From assembly GCF_905147365.1 (NCBI RefSeq), contig NC_056420.1, positions 9,930,001 to 9,994,000 of the forward strand: DNA of 64,000 nt, in the 5' to 3' direction. Of the stretch, positions 12,889 to 25,403 are shown one piece after another; within the stretch, counting starts at the first letter, position 1, and each line of letters starts with the position of its first letter. This stretch comes from Aricia agestis. Its lineage: Eukaryota; Arthropoda; Insecta; Lepidoptera; Lycaenidae. The translations under genes were made by a program, and so were the position numbers. The notes under the pieces were generated by a model, which ran no database searches, was not told the origin of the DNA, and worked only from the letters and a program-made list of their open reading frames with translations.

Positions 12889-13169
12889 TTTTTTTATGTA
12901 ATAAAGGGGCAAACGTGCAAACGAGTCACCTGATGGAAAGCAACTTCCGTCGCCCATGGACACACGCAGCATCAGAAGAGCTGCAAGTGCGTTGCCGGCC
13001 TTTTAAGAGGGAATAGAGTAATAGGGGAGGATAGGGAAGGGAAGGGAATAGGGGAGGGTAGGGAAAGGAATAGGGTAGGGGATTGGGCCTCCGGTAAACT
13101 CACTCACTCGGTGAAACACAGCGCAAGCGCTGTTTCACGCCGGTTTTCTGTAAGAACGTGGTATTTCTG
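12889..13169 (-). repeat. 330-bp oligo(A)-ended repeat, copy D (5' truncated)
   Basis: Reverse-strand copy with an intact A-tail end but missing the last ~45 bp of the head (stops at aacgtggtatttctgg). 5' truncation is the normal outcome of incomplete reverse transcription. Confidence 0.85.
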
Positions 13170-13557
13170 GAACGTGGGTAAAATCCAATAATGTCTCGTT
13201 TTTAAGGTTTTTTGAAAGGAGTTTTTAGAGAGTAAGTGATTGACCCATGTTTGGAAATTAGCGTTAAAAACGCTAGTGTTTATTAGGTACAACACTTTGG
13301 TCGAAATCTCAGAAACCGGACATAAAACGATCAGTATTTTTTTACAGATATGCAGGATTCCATTCAAAAGGGACAGTATTAACCTTCCTGTAGATATGTG
13401 ACCTATGTTATCCAAATCAAATTACGCTTACCTTCATCTAAATTAATTTCATCAACATCTTATAGTTCCAAGAGATCTATAAGATCTAGATAGATCGTTT
13501 TACTGTCCAGAAATCCCCGAATTCCATCAATCTGAAAGGGTTTCAGTTATGTAAATA

Positions 13558-13755
13558 CTAGCTGACCCGACAAACGTTGTTTTGACTTAAGTATAAATTA
13601 TTTCTAGTACTTACCAATATAAAAAATTAGATCAAACCTATTCTCAGGCACAACAAAATATGTACATATAAAATTTCATTGAAATCGGTTGAGTCGTTTT
13701 GGAGGATTTCGCGCACAAACACTGGGTCACGTTAATTTTATAATATATTAGAAGA
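13558..13755 (-). mobile_element. Mini-Helitron (198 bp)
   Basis: Minus strand: A|TCTTCTAATATATTATAAAA ... CTAG|T, with tgacccgacaaacgttg near the 3' end. It meets the TC/CTAG and A|T insertion rules. Short, non-coding. Confidence 0.7.
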
Positions 13756-15560
13756 TGCAAGTTTATCTTATTTACGGTATATTTTCACAACTGGAAACGA
13801 GTGCTGATGATGAACGCACGCAGGCAGTAGATAGAATTAGCAACTTTGTCCCAGCGAGTGCACTCTGTGGAGCTTTAAACTGTAAGAGCACGATATAACC
13901 ACTGTTTTATGGTTGTAACTTGTAGGTATAATTTCTATAGGTATGATTTATTAATATAGGGCACCTACTTTAAAAAAAAATTTACACTTGACCGTGCGAG
14001 GAAACCTTTTTCAGGCCTTTAGGTTATAAGAATTTAGCAAAAAAAACCGACTTCAAACAGTATTTACATAACATGAAACTACCAGTAAAGTATTTCCAAC
14101 GAAAAATAATCATCTAATTCGGCGAAGTTATCCGCGAACAAACATAAAAAAAAGTTTATGTATTAAGAAACCCCTTCATTTATAAAGCCGGTTGAAAAGT
14201 AGAAACCTCTGCTTAAAATTAGAATAGTCTAATACGGTCTTTCTACTTAGTACGTGATTGACAAGACGTATTAAGGCGATTGCGAACCTATTGTAGAGTT
14301 GCAAACTCTTCTGCATTTTACCATGATCGACGACGCATATTACATATGTACATTATACATACTTGAGACATTTATCTTGGCAATAATCATATTTAATTAT
14401 TATCCATCACGGTCCATGACGAAGGCCCTAAGTCTTAAGGCGCGTGACCTTAAAATTATACTGGGAACAATGGTTAGTCGCTCATATAAATAAGACCATT
14501 CCAAAGTATTTCATTCATTTTGTGAACAAAAGATAAGCGAAAACTAATTCCCATGCTCCAATTGACACAGTTTTGAGTGGGGATAGGTGAATTATTTTGG
14601 AATAAAATTGCGGATTGATATTGGGTCCACTGTGTGGGGGCGGGGTGCGCGCGCACTTGCAATCCATAGGGTTGCCAGATGTGGGAAAACTGCCGCAATG
14701 TTACGAATTTTGGCGTACAAAGTTTCTGTTTTAGTAGTATTATAATGCTATAGGCACTATGTTTCAATGCAGTTTTCATGCGTATTATCACAAAAAATGA
14801 ATCTTTTCAATATTATGTCTTCTACCAAAATTATTATACTTTAACACAAAAATAAATCACTGATAGCTATTGATGTAAAACTTTTTCCGTTTTATAAATC
14901 CAAGTATTGCAAAGTTTTGGCCACTGAAATAGTGCGAATGAAAACTATAATTAGGCAACCCTAAGCTACGAAGGTTTCAGTCGTTCTCTCGCTACGAAAC
15001 GCGGCTGACTGCTACGCCGGCGTAGCGCCGTAGCATTGCTCTACACTGTGACTAAAGTTGACAAGGTAGGCGAAATATCACAAATATTTTTAACGATTAA
15101 CGATTTTTTTTTGTGTCAATAAAATAAAAAAATAGTTTAATGCGAAAAAACAAAGATTCATTTGTTCTGCCTTTATGTAATGTTACCCTTTACGGTATCG
15201 ATTTTATTGTGGTCTAAATCTAATTTATTGTGAATTTGTTGGATTTATACGAATTTTTCCTTTCTAACTTGTGATACTACTGTGGAGATTGTAAAAGGCG
15301 TGCGTCTTTACAATCAGAGGCGTTTCCTAAAAGGCGTGTGAATATTTTATTAGTTTATGTAATACTCTTATGTATTGAACCAAATGAAGGAAAAATGTTT
15401 TCTTAAAAAGTGATGACATTCAAATATAGGTCAGTGCTACCAGCATCGATCTTACAAAATTTAGCGCCCCACAAAGAAGTGCAATATCATCTACTTGCTT
15501 ACTCTGATATTTTGTTACATGTGCTTTTTGAATCTTTAATTATTATAATTTTATATTATA
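13756..15560. other. No gene recognised
   Basis: AT-rich. Includes a cgcgcgcac-rich patch near 14640 and a CGTAG-rich patch at 14955-15045. No repeat boundary is certain. Confidence 0.4.
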
Positions 15561-15710
15561 CTAGCTGTTGCCCGCGACTTCATCCGCGTTAACATAGTAT
15601 AATAACAAAGATGGATAGTTTTCTCCTTTTTGTTTTTGTGGTTCCTTATACAAAGGGTAAAAACGGACCCTATTTAAGCAAACGTCAAACGCAAACGTCA
15701 ATAAACTTTC
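15561..15710 (-). mobile_element. Helitron-like 3' terminus
   Basis: Starts A|CTAG then ctgttgcccgcgacttcatccg; on the minus strand this is a hairpin followed by CTAG|T. The opposite end is not clear, and the tandem array that follows may belong to the same element. Confidence 0.5.
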
Positions 15711-16300
15711 ATGTTTCTAACTCAAGAAATGACGGACTTTCATTGAAACTTTCTACCCCAATTTCACCCCCTTGGGGGTAGAATTACCAGAAACACTTAA
15801 ATACGTATCCATTCATTTTTAATCAGTAGCACAAAAATAAAGTTTCATGTTTCTAACTCAAGAAATGACGGACTTTCATTCAAACTTTCAACTCCAATTT
15901 CACCCCCTTGGGGGTAGAATTTCTAAAAACGCTTAAATACCTATCCATTCATTTTTAATCAGCAGTCCAAAAATAAACTTTCATGTTTCTAATTTAAGAA
16001 ATGACGGACTTTCATTTAAACTTTCAACCCGTAATTCACCCCCTTGGGGGTAGAATTTTCAGAAACGCTTAAACACGTATCCAATCATTTTTAATCAGTA
16101 ACCCAAACATAAAATTTCATGTTTCTAACTCAAGAAATAACGGAGTTTCATTCAAACTTTCAACCCCAATTTCACCCCCTTGGGGGTAAAATTTCCAAAA
16201 ACGCTTAAATACGTATCCATTCATTTTTAATCAGTAACCCTAAAATAAAGTTTCATGTTTCTAACTCAAGAAATGACGGACTTTCATTAAAACTTTCAAC
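15711..16300 (+). repeat. Tandem array, 136-bp unit, four full units plus part
   Basis: The word atgtttctaa starts at 15711, 15847, 15983, 16119 and 16255, exactly 136 bp apart each time. Each full unit carries atgacggactttcatt and a small palindrome, cacccccttgggggta. Units differ by a few substitutions. Confidence 0.9.
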
Positions 16301-16310
16301 CAAATCAAAA

Positions 16311-16381
16311 AAGGAAGGAATTTTGAAAATTTTACCCTGAAGGGGGTGACTTCAGGGTAAAATTTTCAAAATTCCTTCCTT
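16311..16381. repeat. Perfect 32-bp hairpin
   Basis: Arms 16311-16342 and 16350-16381 are perfectly inverted (aaggaaggaattttg ... caaaattccttcctt) around a 7-nt loop, ggggtga. It ends the 136-bp array. Confidence 0.9.
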
Positions 16382-16498
16382 AGTGCGTGTCTACTTAATA
16401 AAACAACCCTACTCACCAAATTTCGTGGCTGTGACTTTTACAGTTTTTGCTCAGTGATGATGAATCAGTCAGTCAGTCAGTCAGGACATGTAATTTTA

Positions 16499-16940
16499 CT
16501 AACCGACTTCCAAAAAACGAGGAGGTTATAATATATTCGGCTGTGGATATTTTTTTTTATTTTTGTATGTTCGACCACTACTCCGCCGTTTGTGAACCGA
16601 TTTTCAAAATTTTTGTCTTGTTATATTAGGTTTCACTCCAATTTGGTCCCATTTTCACAAAAGTGGTGATCTGATGATGGGATCCCCATGAGTAATCGAG
16701 GGAACTCCTCAAAATTTATATGGAAACATATGGTGATTTTGGTTTTATGAGAAGCATCCTAAGCATATGCTACCAAAACGCAAGATTTTGCACCAAGGTA
16801 TACTATGGTTCCGAAGATACTAAGAGAACTCCGGATTCCTTATAGATACAAGTTTGAGGGTTGAGGCGTTGTTTTAAGAATTGAAAGCATATGCTACTAT
16901 GCAAATTACATTAATCATCATCATCATCATCACTACCATG
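16499..16940 (+). repeat. Standalone copy of a module also found inside the Helitrons
   Basis: Blocks such as caaaagtggtgatctgatg, tcgagggaactcct, agcatatgctacca and a final (atc)n match the interior of the Helitrons at 6470, 32808 and 50140. Here the module has no TC or CTAG ends. Either the Helitrons captured it or this is debris of one. Confidence 0.65.
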
Positions 16941-17099
16941 TCAGGGTCACCAATGTCACAACTCACATGGTTGTATATGGATACAATATACACACAACAC
17001 CATAAAATATTATCAGTCATCACGTTATGTCCTTATTTATTTGGTACATTTCAAAGCGATTTTAATACAAAAAATATACTTAATGTTGTTGCATAATAC

Positions 17100-18480
17100 A
17101 TAATATTTCAAGTACCACAAAATTTAACATAAGTAACAAATTCAACCTTTACTCCAGAGCGTTAGGCACACATTTGGGTTGGATTGTAGGAAACGGGGCA
17201 CTATGGAAAAAATACTCAGAAAAATAACCTCTTATAACCACCCTTTTTGAATATACCAATCGATAGGGGGCGCCAAGGAGAGCAAAAAAGCTCAGATAAA
17301 CTTTTCTCAAAAATCAACCCCTGTCGAATGACAGGCCGAAATGTGACCCTTGTAAGTATGGCGAAAATACTTTAAAAATTTGGCTAAGGTTTAGGTTTGT
17401 TTTGGGTGAGAAAAACTCCTACTTACCGTTTCCACCGCCAGTAAACTCTACGTTTAGAAAAAATTCGCATTTGAGATTTTCGTCATCTTCAGATAAGATC
17501 ATCTGTTTTCTGATGTTTACGAAGTATTTTTAAGGCATCTCAAGTCTGTGATGAGTGGGTCTTACTTAACTACTCAGCCACGGATACCGAAGGGAGGGAC
17601 GGGGGGGCGCAGCCCCCCCTAAAGGGGGGGGGGGGCAAAACAAAAACAAACACAATCTAGAAAGTCCAAAAGTAGGTTAGGTTAGGTTGGAACTTAGACC
17701 ACAACACCCAGACATAGGAGCCCCGCGTAGCGGGGCTCCGTCGACTTTCTTTTGTAGTAGTTTGTCAAATAATTTGGGGGTTTGTCAACATTTACCAAGA
17801 TTAAGATAATATTAAGGGGTTGAAGTATTTTCTTACGCGATGGTTAGTAGGTAACTAAAAAGAGTGAAATTATTATTTTTAACAAAAATTAAAACCGACT
17901 TCCAAGGTCAAAACAATAATAACATCCTTATAATATGAACTAAAAAGTATTAAATAATTTTTCCTATCTAATAGTGCCTTTTTCCGAATTCGGCTAAACC
18001 TCAACTATTTCAGTACTCTATCTTCATAATTTTGAAGTCGGTGCCAGTTCCTAAAGTTTAAAATATTCTGTCAGAGAACTAAAGATTCAGCTATCTGGTA
18101 CAAACAGTGCATATAATCCTGAATCGCAATGTTATCATTTCAACGTCTCGATAACTCCTCACTCGGTTAAAAGATCTTCCTTCTAGGCATCAAAATTATT
18201 CCCACAACCGATATGGCAAAACAAAATTTGCCGGTTCAGCATATCATATGCAATATAAAGTATAAAGAATGACGACAATAAGTCACAGTTTGAATTTTCC
18301 TCGACGAGATCCCGACGACTCGTGAATTTTTGAAGATCAATCGCGAACCTTGAGACCGTTTGAGTCGCCACGGTAACCCTAATCGACGTAAGTGATTTCC
18401 GATATCACCCGAGATATTAGAATAAAGACGTCGTATACGTTTTATACATACTATGGTGGAAATAACGAGTCAGGTCACAA
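17100..18480. other. Unassigned region with G/C hairpins
   Basis: No gene. Contains a 7-bp G/C hairpin at 17601-17619, a G-run at 17624-17635, three TTAGG units at 17672-17688, and a perfect 10-bp hairpin ggagccccgc at 17717-17739. Probably an old DNA transposon. Confidence 0.45.
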
Positions 18481-18499
18481 GATCCATACTTCAATGAGT

Positions 18500-18690
18500 T
18501 TAATATTATAAATGCGAAAGTGTGTCAGACTGTCTGTTGCCTCTTCACGCCCAAACCGCTGAACCGATTTTGTTGAAATTTGGTACGTACATACTTTGAG
18601 TCCCGGGAAAGGATATATGATACTTTTTATCCCGGAAAAATGTACGGTTCTTGTACGAAAACTAATTTAGCTGCAACGGAGTTGCTTGTA
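18500..18690 (+). mobile_element. Mini-Helitron, 3' end lost
   Basis: aatattataaatgcgaaagt head, ctcttcacgcccaaaccgct, tttgagtcccgggaaaggat and gcaacggagttgc hairpin. The CTAG terminus is missing. Confidence 0.6.
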
Positions 18691-19362
18691 TCTTTTAAGC
18701 AAAGCTTCTACCGCGGCTTTGACGACCGAATCAAGAATTTCCATAACGAAAAAACTTAATACCACTCATGCCACAATCACCACAGTGCCGCTACAGTACA
18801 ACGCCGTACTGTGGTGTGCACACCACGTTGCCAGACTTCGGCACGGTGTTTGTGTGCGTGCGACTAGACGTATGCGAATTGTAATTTGCATAAGTCGATA
18901 AAAATGCTATGCAATAGCTTTACCGTGGCAGTGTCCCCGAGTGCCACGCGTATTTTTTTCAATTCCGGGTAGGAAAGGTTTATATTCTGTAGTCACCACT
19001 ATTAATTTGATGACGCTTTAAAGGATAAAGCTACAATTAAAAGAGCGATTTCAAGAAGATAGAAAAGTAAATTTAATGCTTTATCTATACTAATTTAATA
19101 TTGTTTAATAACGAGCTATTGAGTAACTTTCGAAAGATTTTATTTAGTTGAATGAGTTTATATTTAAACGACATTCATTTTAACCTGCGCCTTTATGGTG
19201 CTAAATGTCAAAAGAACGGAGCACGTTATTAAAAGCTTTTATTTATAGTATCATCTCAAATTAGCTACAGAAAACTGGCAATTTGAAAAACATACTTATA
19301 TTTTTTAACGTTTTTTATATAACCAACCCCGAGGAACGTAACGAAAATGTGGATGCTATTTT

Positions 19363-19580
19363 TAAACCCCCCGACAAAAAAAAGGTGTTATAAGTTTGAC
19401 GTGTTTTTCTGTCTGTCTGTGTGAATCTGTCCTTTGCATCGTAGCATCCAAACGGATGGACCGATTTTGATTTAGTTTTTTTTGTTTGAAAGCTGACATT
19501 ATCGGGCGTGTTCTTAGCTATAGTTCATCATTATCAGCCCACTCAGTGCTAAAAGATTTAAGTTTGATCTACTTAAAGTT
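19363..19580 (+). repeat. Dispersed repeat with (CTGT)n, copy 2
   Basis: Same family as 5332-5560, with the same ordered blocks to ttcttagctatagttcatca. Confidence 0.7.
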
Positions 19581-19827
19581 TTCGAGTCGGGAGTTGTTGT
19601 TGAATTTTTAATTTAATTTAACGTTATCATTTAATTGCAACACTTTAAGATGCAACTGCTACCAAAGAAAAATACCAAGAAGCGCTTACATTTTTGGTTT
19701 CTAACTTCGATGTCATGATTATCGAATGGAATTTGACAACATCTTCTGCACTTTTTTCCTTCCCGTGTTTTTGTTTGGGATCGGGCATTCCCGCTAGGGT
19801 TTTGCGAAGTTTTTCAAGACTCTACAC

Positions 19828-20126
19828 CAGGGTTTCTCAAAGTGGGGTTCGCCATTCGACGGCAAGTTCGCGACAAGATTTACGTAATGGTGGCAACAGG
19901 AGTCATTATTAGATATGTCCGTTAATGAAACTCTTCAAGCTGATTTCAAAAAGATGTCTTTGATAGATTTTGGGGCAGTTAAACAGGCAGAGTATTTCGA
20001 ACTCTCACGCAAAGCGGTGAATTCCCCTTCCTAAAGGGGAGGGGGGGGTTTCAATATAAGTAAGGGGTTCGCTGTCACCTGGAAATTTAACAGGGGTTCG
20101 TGGAACTGAAAGTTTGAGAACCCCTG
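19828..20126. mobile_element. hAT MITE with perfect 8-bp target duplication
   Basis: Termini cagggtttctcaaagt and agtttgagaacccctg are inverted and match the hAT CAGGGGTTCTCAAA type. CTCTACAC is duplicated exactly at 19820-19827 and 20127-20134. 299 bp, non-coding. Confidence 0.93.
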
Positions 20127-20536
20127 CTCTACACTACTGACGACATCTGTTTCGAGTGTTCTCGTGTCTCCTGGCCATTAATTAAACAGGTTTCATACCG
20201 TATCGTAAAGAAAAAGTCTCATTCATAACTTTATATCTTGAACATTTATTTTCTATACTTCAAAGTGAAATTTATTCAAACAGATAGGCCCTCTCGTATA
20301 TCCACTAGACGCCGAGTCGTCTCAAATCTCTCTGAGGCCGTTGTAATATGAAGTCTATGTATGTGGCACAAGGTTTATATTCCAACAGGTTAGGCCCGCG
20401 CGTGTAATACGCGTGTGAGGTCAAGTCCTTGGATGTGGCTGAGATGTTAAGGCTTTATGATAATGATTTTACAGCGTAATGAAGATGGATGTAGGCTTTA
20501 GGGCGTGATTATAAACTCATGTGTTTATTAGTACTT

Positions 20537-20875
20537 CTTTTTTTATGAATTAAGGGGGCAAACGAGCAAACGGGTCACCTGATGGAAATCAACTACCGTC
20601 GCCCATGGACACTCGCAGCATCAGAAGAGCTGCAGGTGCGTTGCCGGCCTTTTATGAGGGAGTAGGGTAGTAGGGGAGGGTAGGAATGGAAAGGGAAGAG
20701 AAGGGAATAAGGGAGGGTAAGGAAGGGAGTAGGGTAGGGGGTTGGGCCTCCGGTAAACTCACTCACTCGGCGAAACACAGCGCAAGCGCTGTTTCACGCC
20801 GGTTTTCTGTGAGAACGTGGTATTTCTCCGGTCGAGCCGGCCCATTCCTGCCGAAGCATGGCTCTCCCACGTATA
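20537..20875 (-). repeat. 330-bp oligo(A)-ended repeat, copy E
   Basis: Full-length reverse-strand copy from the T-run at 20537 to cacgtata. Confidence 0.85.
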
Positions 20876-21231
20876 GAAATTTAAGTGAAATTTTGTAATT
20901 AATAAAAAAGAAAAAAAAAGTAATTTAAGTGAAATTTATTAATTAATAAATAATATAATTAATACTTTTAAACAAACTTAGAAAATTGTCAAGTTGATAC
21001 AGCTCATAATCATTAAGCTAAGATTTGTTAGCACTTCGATAAAGGTTGTTGTAAGTCTTTAAGACCTTTCAAACTTTAATTTAATGATTTCGTTGAGAAT
21101 AATCCTATTTTAGGATTAGGAAAAAAGAGGAATGAAATTTTAAACTTTCGCGTTGCGTTATAATTAAAACTTACGTATTAATCGCGTTAAGTCCCGATTA
21201 ATATTTTTTTATTAATCCCGAATAATAATTT

Positions 21232-21512
21232 GACGACCTTTGTGGCTCAGTGGTTGAGCGTGTTGTCAGCGCTCACGCCGGGGGTCGTGGGTTCGTATCC
21301 CACCGACGGAACAAAAAATTTTCTATGTTCCTGGGTCTTGGATGTGTATTAAATATATGTATGATATAATAAAAATCTTAAATATATGTATAGTATAAAA
21401 GTATTAAATATATTTCCGTTGTCTGGTACCCGTAACACAAGTCCTTCAGGTACTTAGCACGGGGCCAGACTGACGTGGTGTGAAGCGTCCATAGATATTA
21501 TTATTATTATTA
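21232..21512 (+). mobile_element. tRNA-derived SINE
   Basis: The head carries RNA polymerase III boxes: A box tggctcagtgg at 21243-21253 and B box ggttcgtatcc near 21290. The body ends gtacttagcacggggccag and ...gtccatagat, with an (att)n tail. A second, head-less copy is at 36442-36606. Mobilised in trans by a LINE; not a functional tRNA. Confidence 0.88.
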
Positions 21513-21589
21513 ATAAGTTTTAAAAAAGAGGGGTGATATAAGTTTCACGTGTATATCTGTCTGTCTGTCATAGTGTGTGTCTGTCTGTC

Positions 21590-21607
21590 TGTCCGTCTGT
21601 CCGTGTT

Positions 21608-21640
<33 letters not shown>

Positions 21641-21802
21641 TACCTCTTCACGCCCAAACCGCTAAACCCATTTTCCTGAAATTTGGCATGGAGATACTAT
21701 GAGTCCCGGGAAAGGACCTAGGATACTTTTCATCCCGGAAAAATGTACGGTTCCCGCGCGATAAACGAATTTTAGCGCAACGGAGTTGCGGGCGTCATCT
21801 AG
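21590..21802 (+). mobile_element. Mini-Helitron (LEP1-like)
   Basis: (ctgt)n, cctcttcacgcccaaacc, tttcatcccggaaaaatg, gcgcaacggagttgcgggc hairpin and CTAG|T at 21799-21802. The 5' end is fused to a fragment of the (CTGT)n repeat. Confidence 0.7.
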
Positions 21803-21979
21803 TGTTACATAATATAGTTTTATACCATTTCCAGTTTCAGTTGTATATCATATTGATTCAGATATATATAACCTTTGACAGTATTTAGCATAAAGATATG
21901 TATATCTTGTATACAAGCATATTACATGACTAAATTATGTTGCGGTGGTTAACCGCACGTATTATTCCGAGTTCCGACC

Positions 21980-22065
21980 ACGCGGCGTGACAATCGATGT
22001 TCGTAGCCCGCTCGTAGATCCGCTACGAGGACCGTAGAGGCGCTACGCGGGTGCTACGGCCGCGA
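21980..22065. other. CGTAG-rich cluster
   Basis: Several cgtag/ctacg words on both strands in 85 bp (cgctcgtag, cgctacgagg, cgctacgcggg). Similar patches are at 14955-15045, 32535-32615 and 40755-40895. Probably termini or internal repeats of one DNA-transposon family. Confidence 0.45.
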
Positions 22066-22084
22066 AAACTTAAATGCACTTGGT

Positions 22085-22435
22085 ACCAATTTTCACTTAT
22101 AATACCACAAGAGCTTCAAAATTATCGGGTATTTCCCGATAGGTTCGTTGCAAACAAATGAAGGAGTCCTGAAAAACTTGACGACTTTATTTGTTTACCT
22201 TGTTGTTTACCTTGAGGGAAATGCCAGATAATTTTGAAGCTCGTGTGGTATTCGGGGGATTATTTTTCCGTCCCAAATGTCGGCCAATAGAATTAGAATT
22301 TGTTTTTTATATATAGCAACTACCAGAGAAAATTTTCAAAAAATTATCAGTATAATACCATGTAGGTTGTACCACGTGACGTCGAATGGTGCAATTATTG
22401 GTCGATATTTGGGTCGGAAAAATAATCATTGTTAT
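22085..22435. repeat. Repeat shared with the Helitron at 39000-39730
   Basis: Contains gagcttcaaaattatc, ggttcgttgcaaacaaatga, tgagggaaatgcc and, inverted, gtaggttgtaccacgtgacg, all also found at 39180-39680. Non-coding. Confidence 0.65.
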
Positions 22436-24510
22436 TTGATTTTTTACTAGTTTTTTGACATGGCTTTGCCTGTATTAAGTTTATATCGTTACTTTACATA
22501 CAAATTTGGAATATTCTGTAGAGAATTTCAGTTTATTTAGATTGTTTATATGACTATAATGCTTTTTCATTTATATAATTATTATTTTTTTCACCATAAT
22601 AATAATATTACACTTATATCATTACTTACAATAAAACAAATTCAGTATTTGTGGGGAGACTTAGACTAAGCATTTGGGCTTAAGAAGTTTTTAGCGTTTT
22701 TATTTAAGCTATTAAACTTATTAATCCTTAGTGAACAACGCCTAGTCTATATTTTGCTCTATTTAATGTAGTTATTCTTTACTAAATAGAGAGCACGCGA
22801 CTGCCAGTGATTTATAGTTCAATTTACTATTACTTTATGTTGACACATAATTTTGAATGGCGTTGATGGTAAGTAATAAAATATTTTATGAGCTCCACAA
22901 AATTTAGAATTTTTGATATTTTTATGCTAGAATCTAGACACAAAACTAGGTTAATTTATTGGGCTATTTGTAATGGCATGACTGAATACATGAACTTTAC
23001 TTTTTTTAGCTTTGATTGTGCTGCAAATGGATGTCGTAAATCCGAAACTCAAAGTTAATGAATTACAAAACATGTACATTGTACAACCACTCACAGTTAA
23101 ACTGTTTAAGGCCTTCAATTATTCAAACAATAATGTTTTCTTATTACGCTTATATATGTATATACATCTATGTATTCATATTTAAGAGTTTCGATTTAGA
23201 ATGGGCTCACTTAAATGAATGAAATCAGCCCACCAAAAATACAATAGCCAATTGTAGCCTATAGCTACGTGGCCGACTTGAGGTCGCGAAGGCGTAAATA
23301 TTACGTCCGTAACACGGTGTTGACACGAACTTTGGAATTATACAAGCTTATAGAAATAAAAGCACTGTGTGGGTGTACCCTGCGGCTATCTATAAATAGG
23401 ACTTCGCCCCAAAGAATTCGATTTATGTAATTAAAACAACGGAATTTCTTAATCGAAAACCATCCTGGAATTGATAAGTAGCTGTGTGGAATCGCTTTAC
23501 AAGAGAAATCTGTTGAACATGCCTACTGTAAGTTAGGTAGTGCGTTGATAAATTCTAGGAAATGAATAAATTATCTCCCTGTATTAAAGTTAATCCTAAT
23601 TCTTTTAATATTAAAGATATTAACCCGTTTTATGACACATCGCTCACTCGGTCATAAAACTTATATGAAAAGTGCGGCCCGTTGCACCCCTTCACAGTGT
23701 GTGCATAGCCCAAAGGCTCTATGCACAGTATTATACATATAAAGAGTGAGTGCGTGATGCGTGCTGAAAGCCTGTTCAGTGTTCACCTCATTTCATTATT
23801 TTATGTTTCCCAGTACGTTGCCAAAACACTCAGCTTTTCTTGTTTATTGTACTACCATAAGCCTGGCTACTCTACCCTAAAATGTTCATTTTCCATCTGT
23901 AGGTGTTCAGAAGGCTCTATGTTTTGAAGTCACGTTAACGACTGAATAAGTTGTAGCCTGTAGGGTCGATAAAAACGTTTAAATACTAACATCTAACTTA
24001 TAGGGACTATTGTGGAATTTGTAGGCAAAGTTTGTCTGCTTTAATAAAAAATCTCAAATTTTTAAGACACCATACACCGTATAATAAAATTATTATTTTT
24101 TTAATATTTTTCTGAGCTGATTTCTTTCAACCGTAAAACTCATATTATTAACTTTTGCTATTAAAAACGCTTTATTTTCCACCTTTCTCTGATTTCTCAG
24201 CACTTTAGACAAAATTACGCTATATTTTCGCGAAACATCCTCATAATAATATGTTTACGTTACGTAAACGCTAATTATGCCATAGAGAATTAAGTTCTAG
24301 TAGAGCCAGGCTTGTAAGCACTCAACTCGGGCATGAATATTCATATTCTAAGCTCTATTTTCTATGTAAGCTTTATAATCCTCCTTTTTAAATGCCTATG
24401 TCCTCATAAATACAGCCTTGTAAGAATTAAAATACAATGTGTACCTTGATAAAATTATCATGAAAATTTTAGAGATAACAACTAATACCTAATTACAAAC
24501 CCTCTTATGA
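22436..24510. other. No gene or repeat recognised
   Basis: About 2 kb of AT-rich unique-looking sequence with short open frames only. Confidence 0.4.
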
Positions 24511-24850
24511 TTTTTTTTTTATGTAATAAGGGGCAAACGAGCAAACGGGTCACCTGATGGAAAGCAACTTCCGTCGCCCATGGACACTCGCAGCATCAGA
24601 AGAGCTGCATGTGCGTTGCCGGCCTTTTAAGAGGGAATAGGGTAATAGGGGAGGGTAGGGAAGGGAAGGGATAGGGGAGGGTAGGAAAGGGAATAGGGTA
24701 GGGGATTGGGCCTCCGGTAAACTCACTCACTCGGCGAAACACAGCGCAAGCGCTGTTTCACGCCGGTTTTCTGTGAGAACGTGGTATTTATCCGGTCGAG
24801 CCGGCCCATTCGTGTCGAAGCATGGCTCTCCCATGCTTCGGCACGAATGG
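24511..24850 (-). repeat. 330-bp oligo(A)-ended repeat, copy F, with snap-back at its head
   Basis: Reverse-strand copy. At its 5' end the last 20 bp are inverted: 24806-24825 and 24831-24850 pair (one mismatch) around ctctc, so the normal cacgtata end is replaced by an inverted copy of the adjoining sequence. Confidence 0.85.
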
Positions 24851-25403
24851 TGAATAAAAATATTATGATATGATAGTATAGAAAAAAACTACACAAGTAA
24901 TTGTCTAGCATGTTAGAAGCGCCCTATGACAAACAAACACAGCCCAACTTGAATAGCTATAATATTATGCTGTTTAAGTCTTTAGTAGGGCTCCCACACA
25001 TAACTACGAACTTGAATCACATCGCAAATATCTGCGACAAAATTCATAATAAAAATGACATTACGATGCGATGCGAATTCGCAGTTTTGTGTGGGAAAGA
25101 AAATATCAGTCACAATAAAGACCAAAATATTGAATAAACATCTTCTTGAAAGGAATTTAAAATGTAGCCTTTACTCTTGATGAAACGTTAACATTTATTT
25201 GAAAATAGTTGAGTTTGGTAAAGGTATGCATGGAATCCGAACAATGAACAAATTAAGTATTACTAAATGTAAAAGAACGAACTCAGGTATGTAAAGCGTG
25301 GATAGTTTTATCTAGATGTTAGCTAAGCTGCAGCAGTGGTGCAAGCTAGTTCTCGTTAAAAGGGAAGCTTTTACTTGTTACTTAAAATGTGTTTAATAAT
25401 AAA

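Noticed and set aside
17672..17690. Three TTAGG units resembling the insect telomere repeat.
   Set aside because: Too short to be an interstitial telomere; likely chance or part of an old repeat.
21232..21309. Possible tRNA gene.
   Set aside because: A and B boxes are present, but the sequence continues into a SINE body with an (att)n tail and the cloverleaf ends do not pair well.
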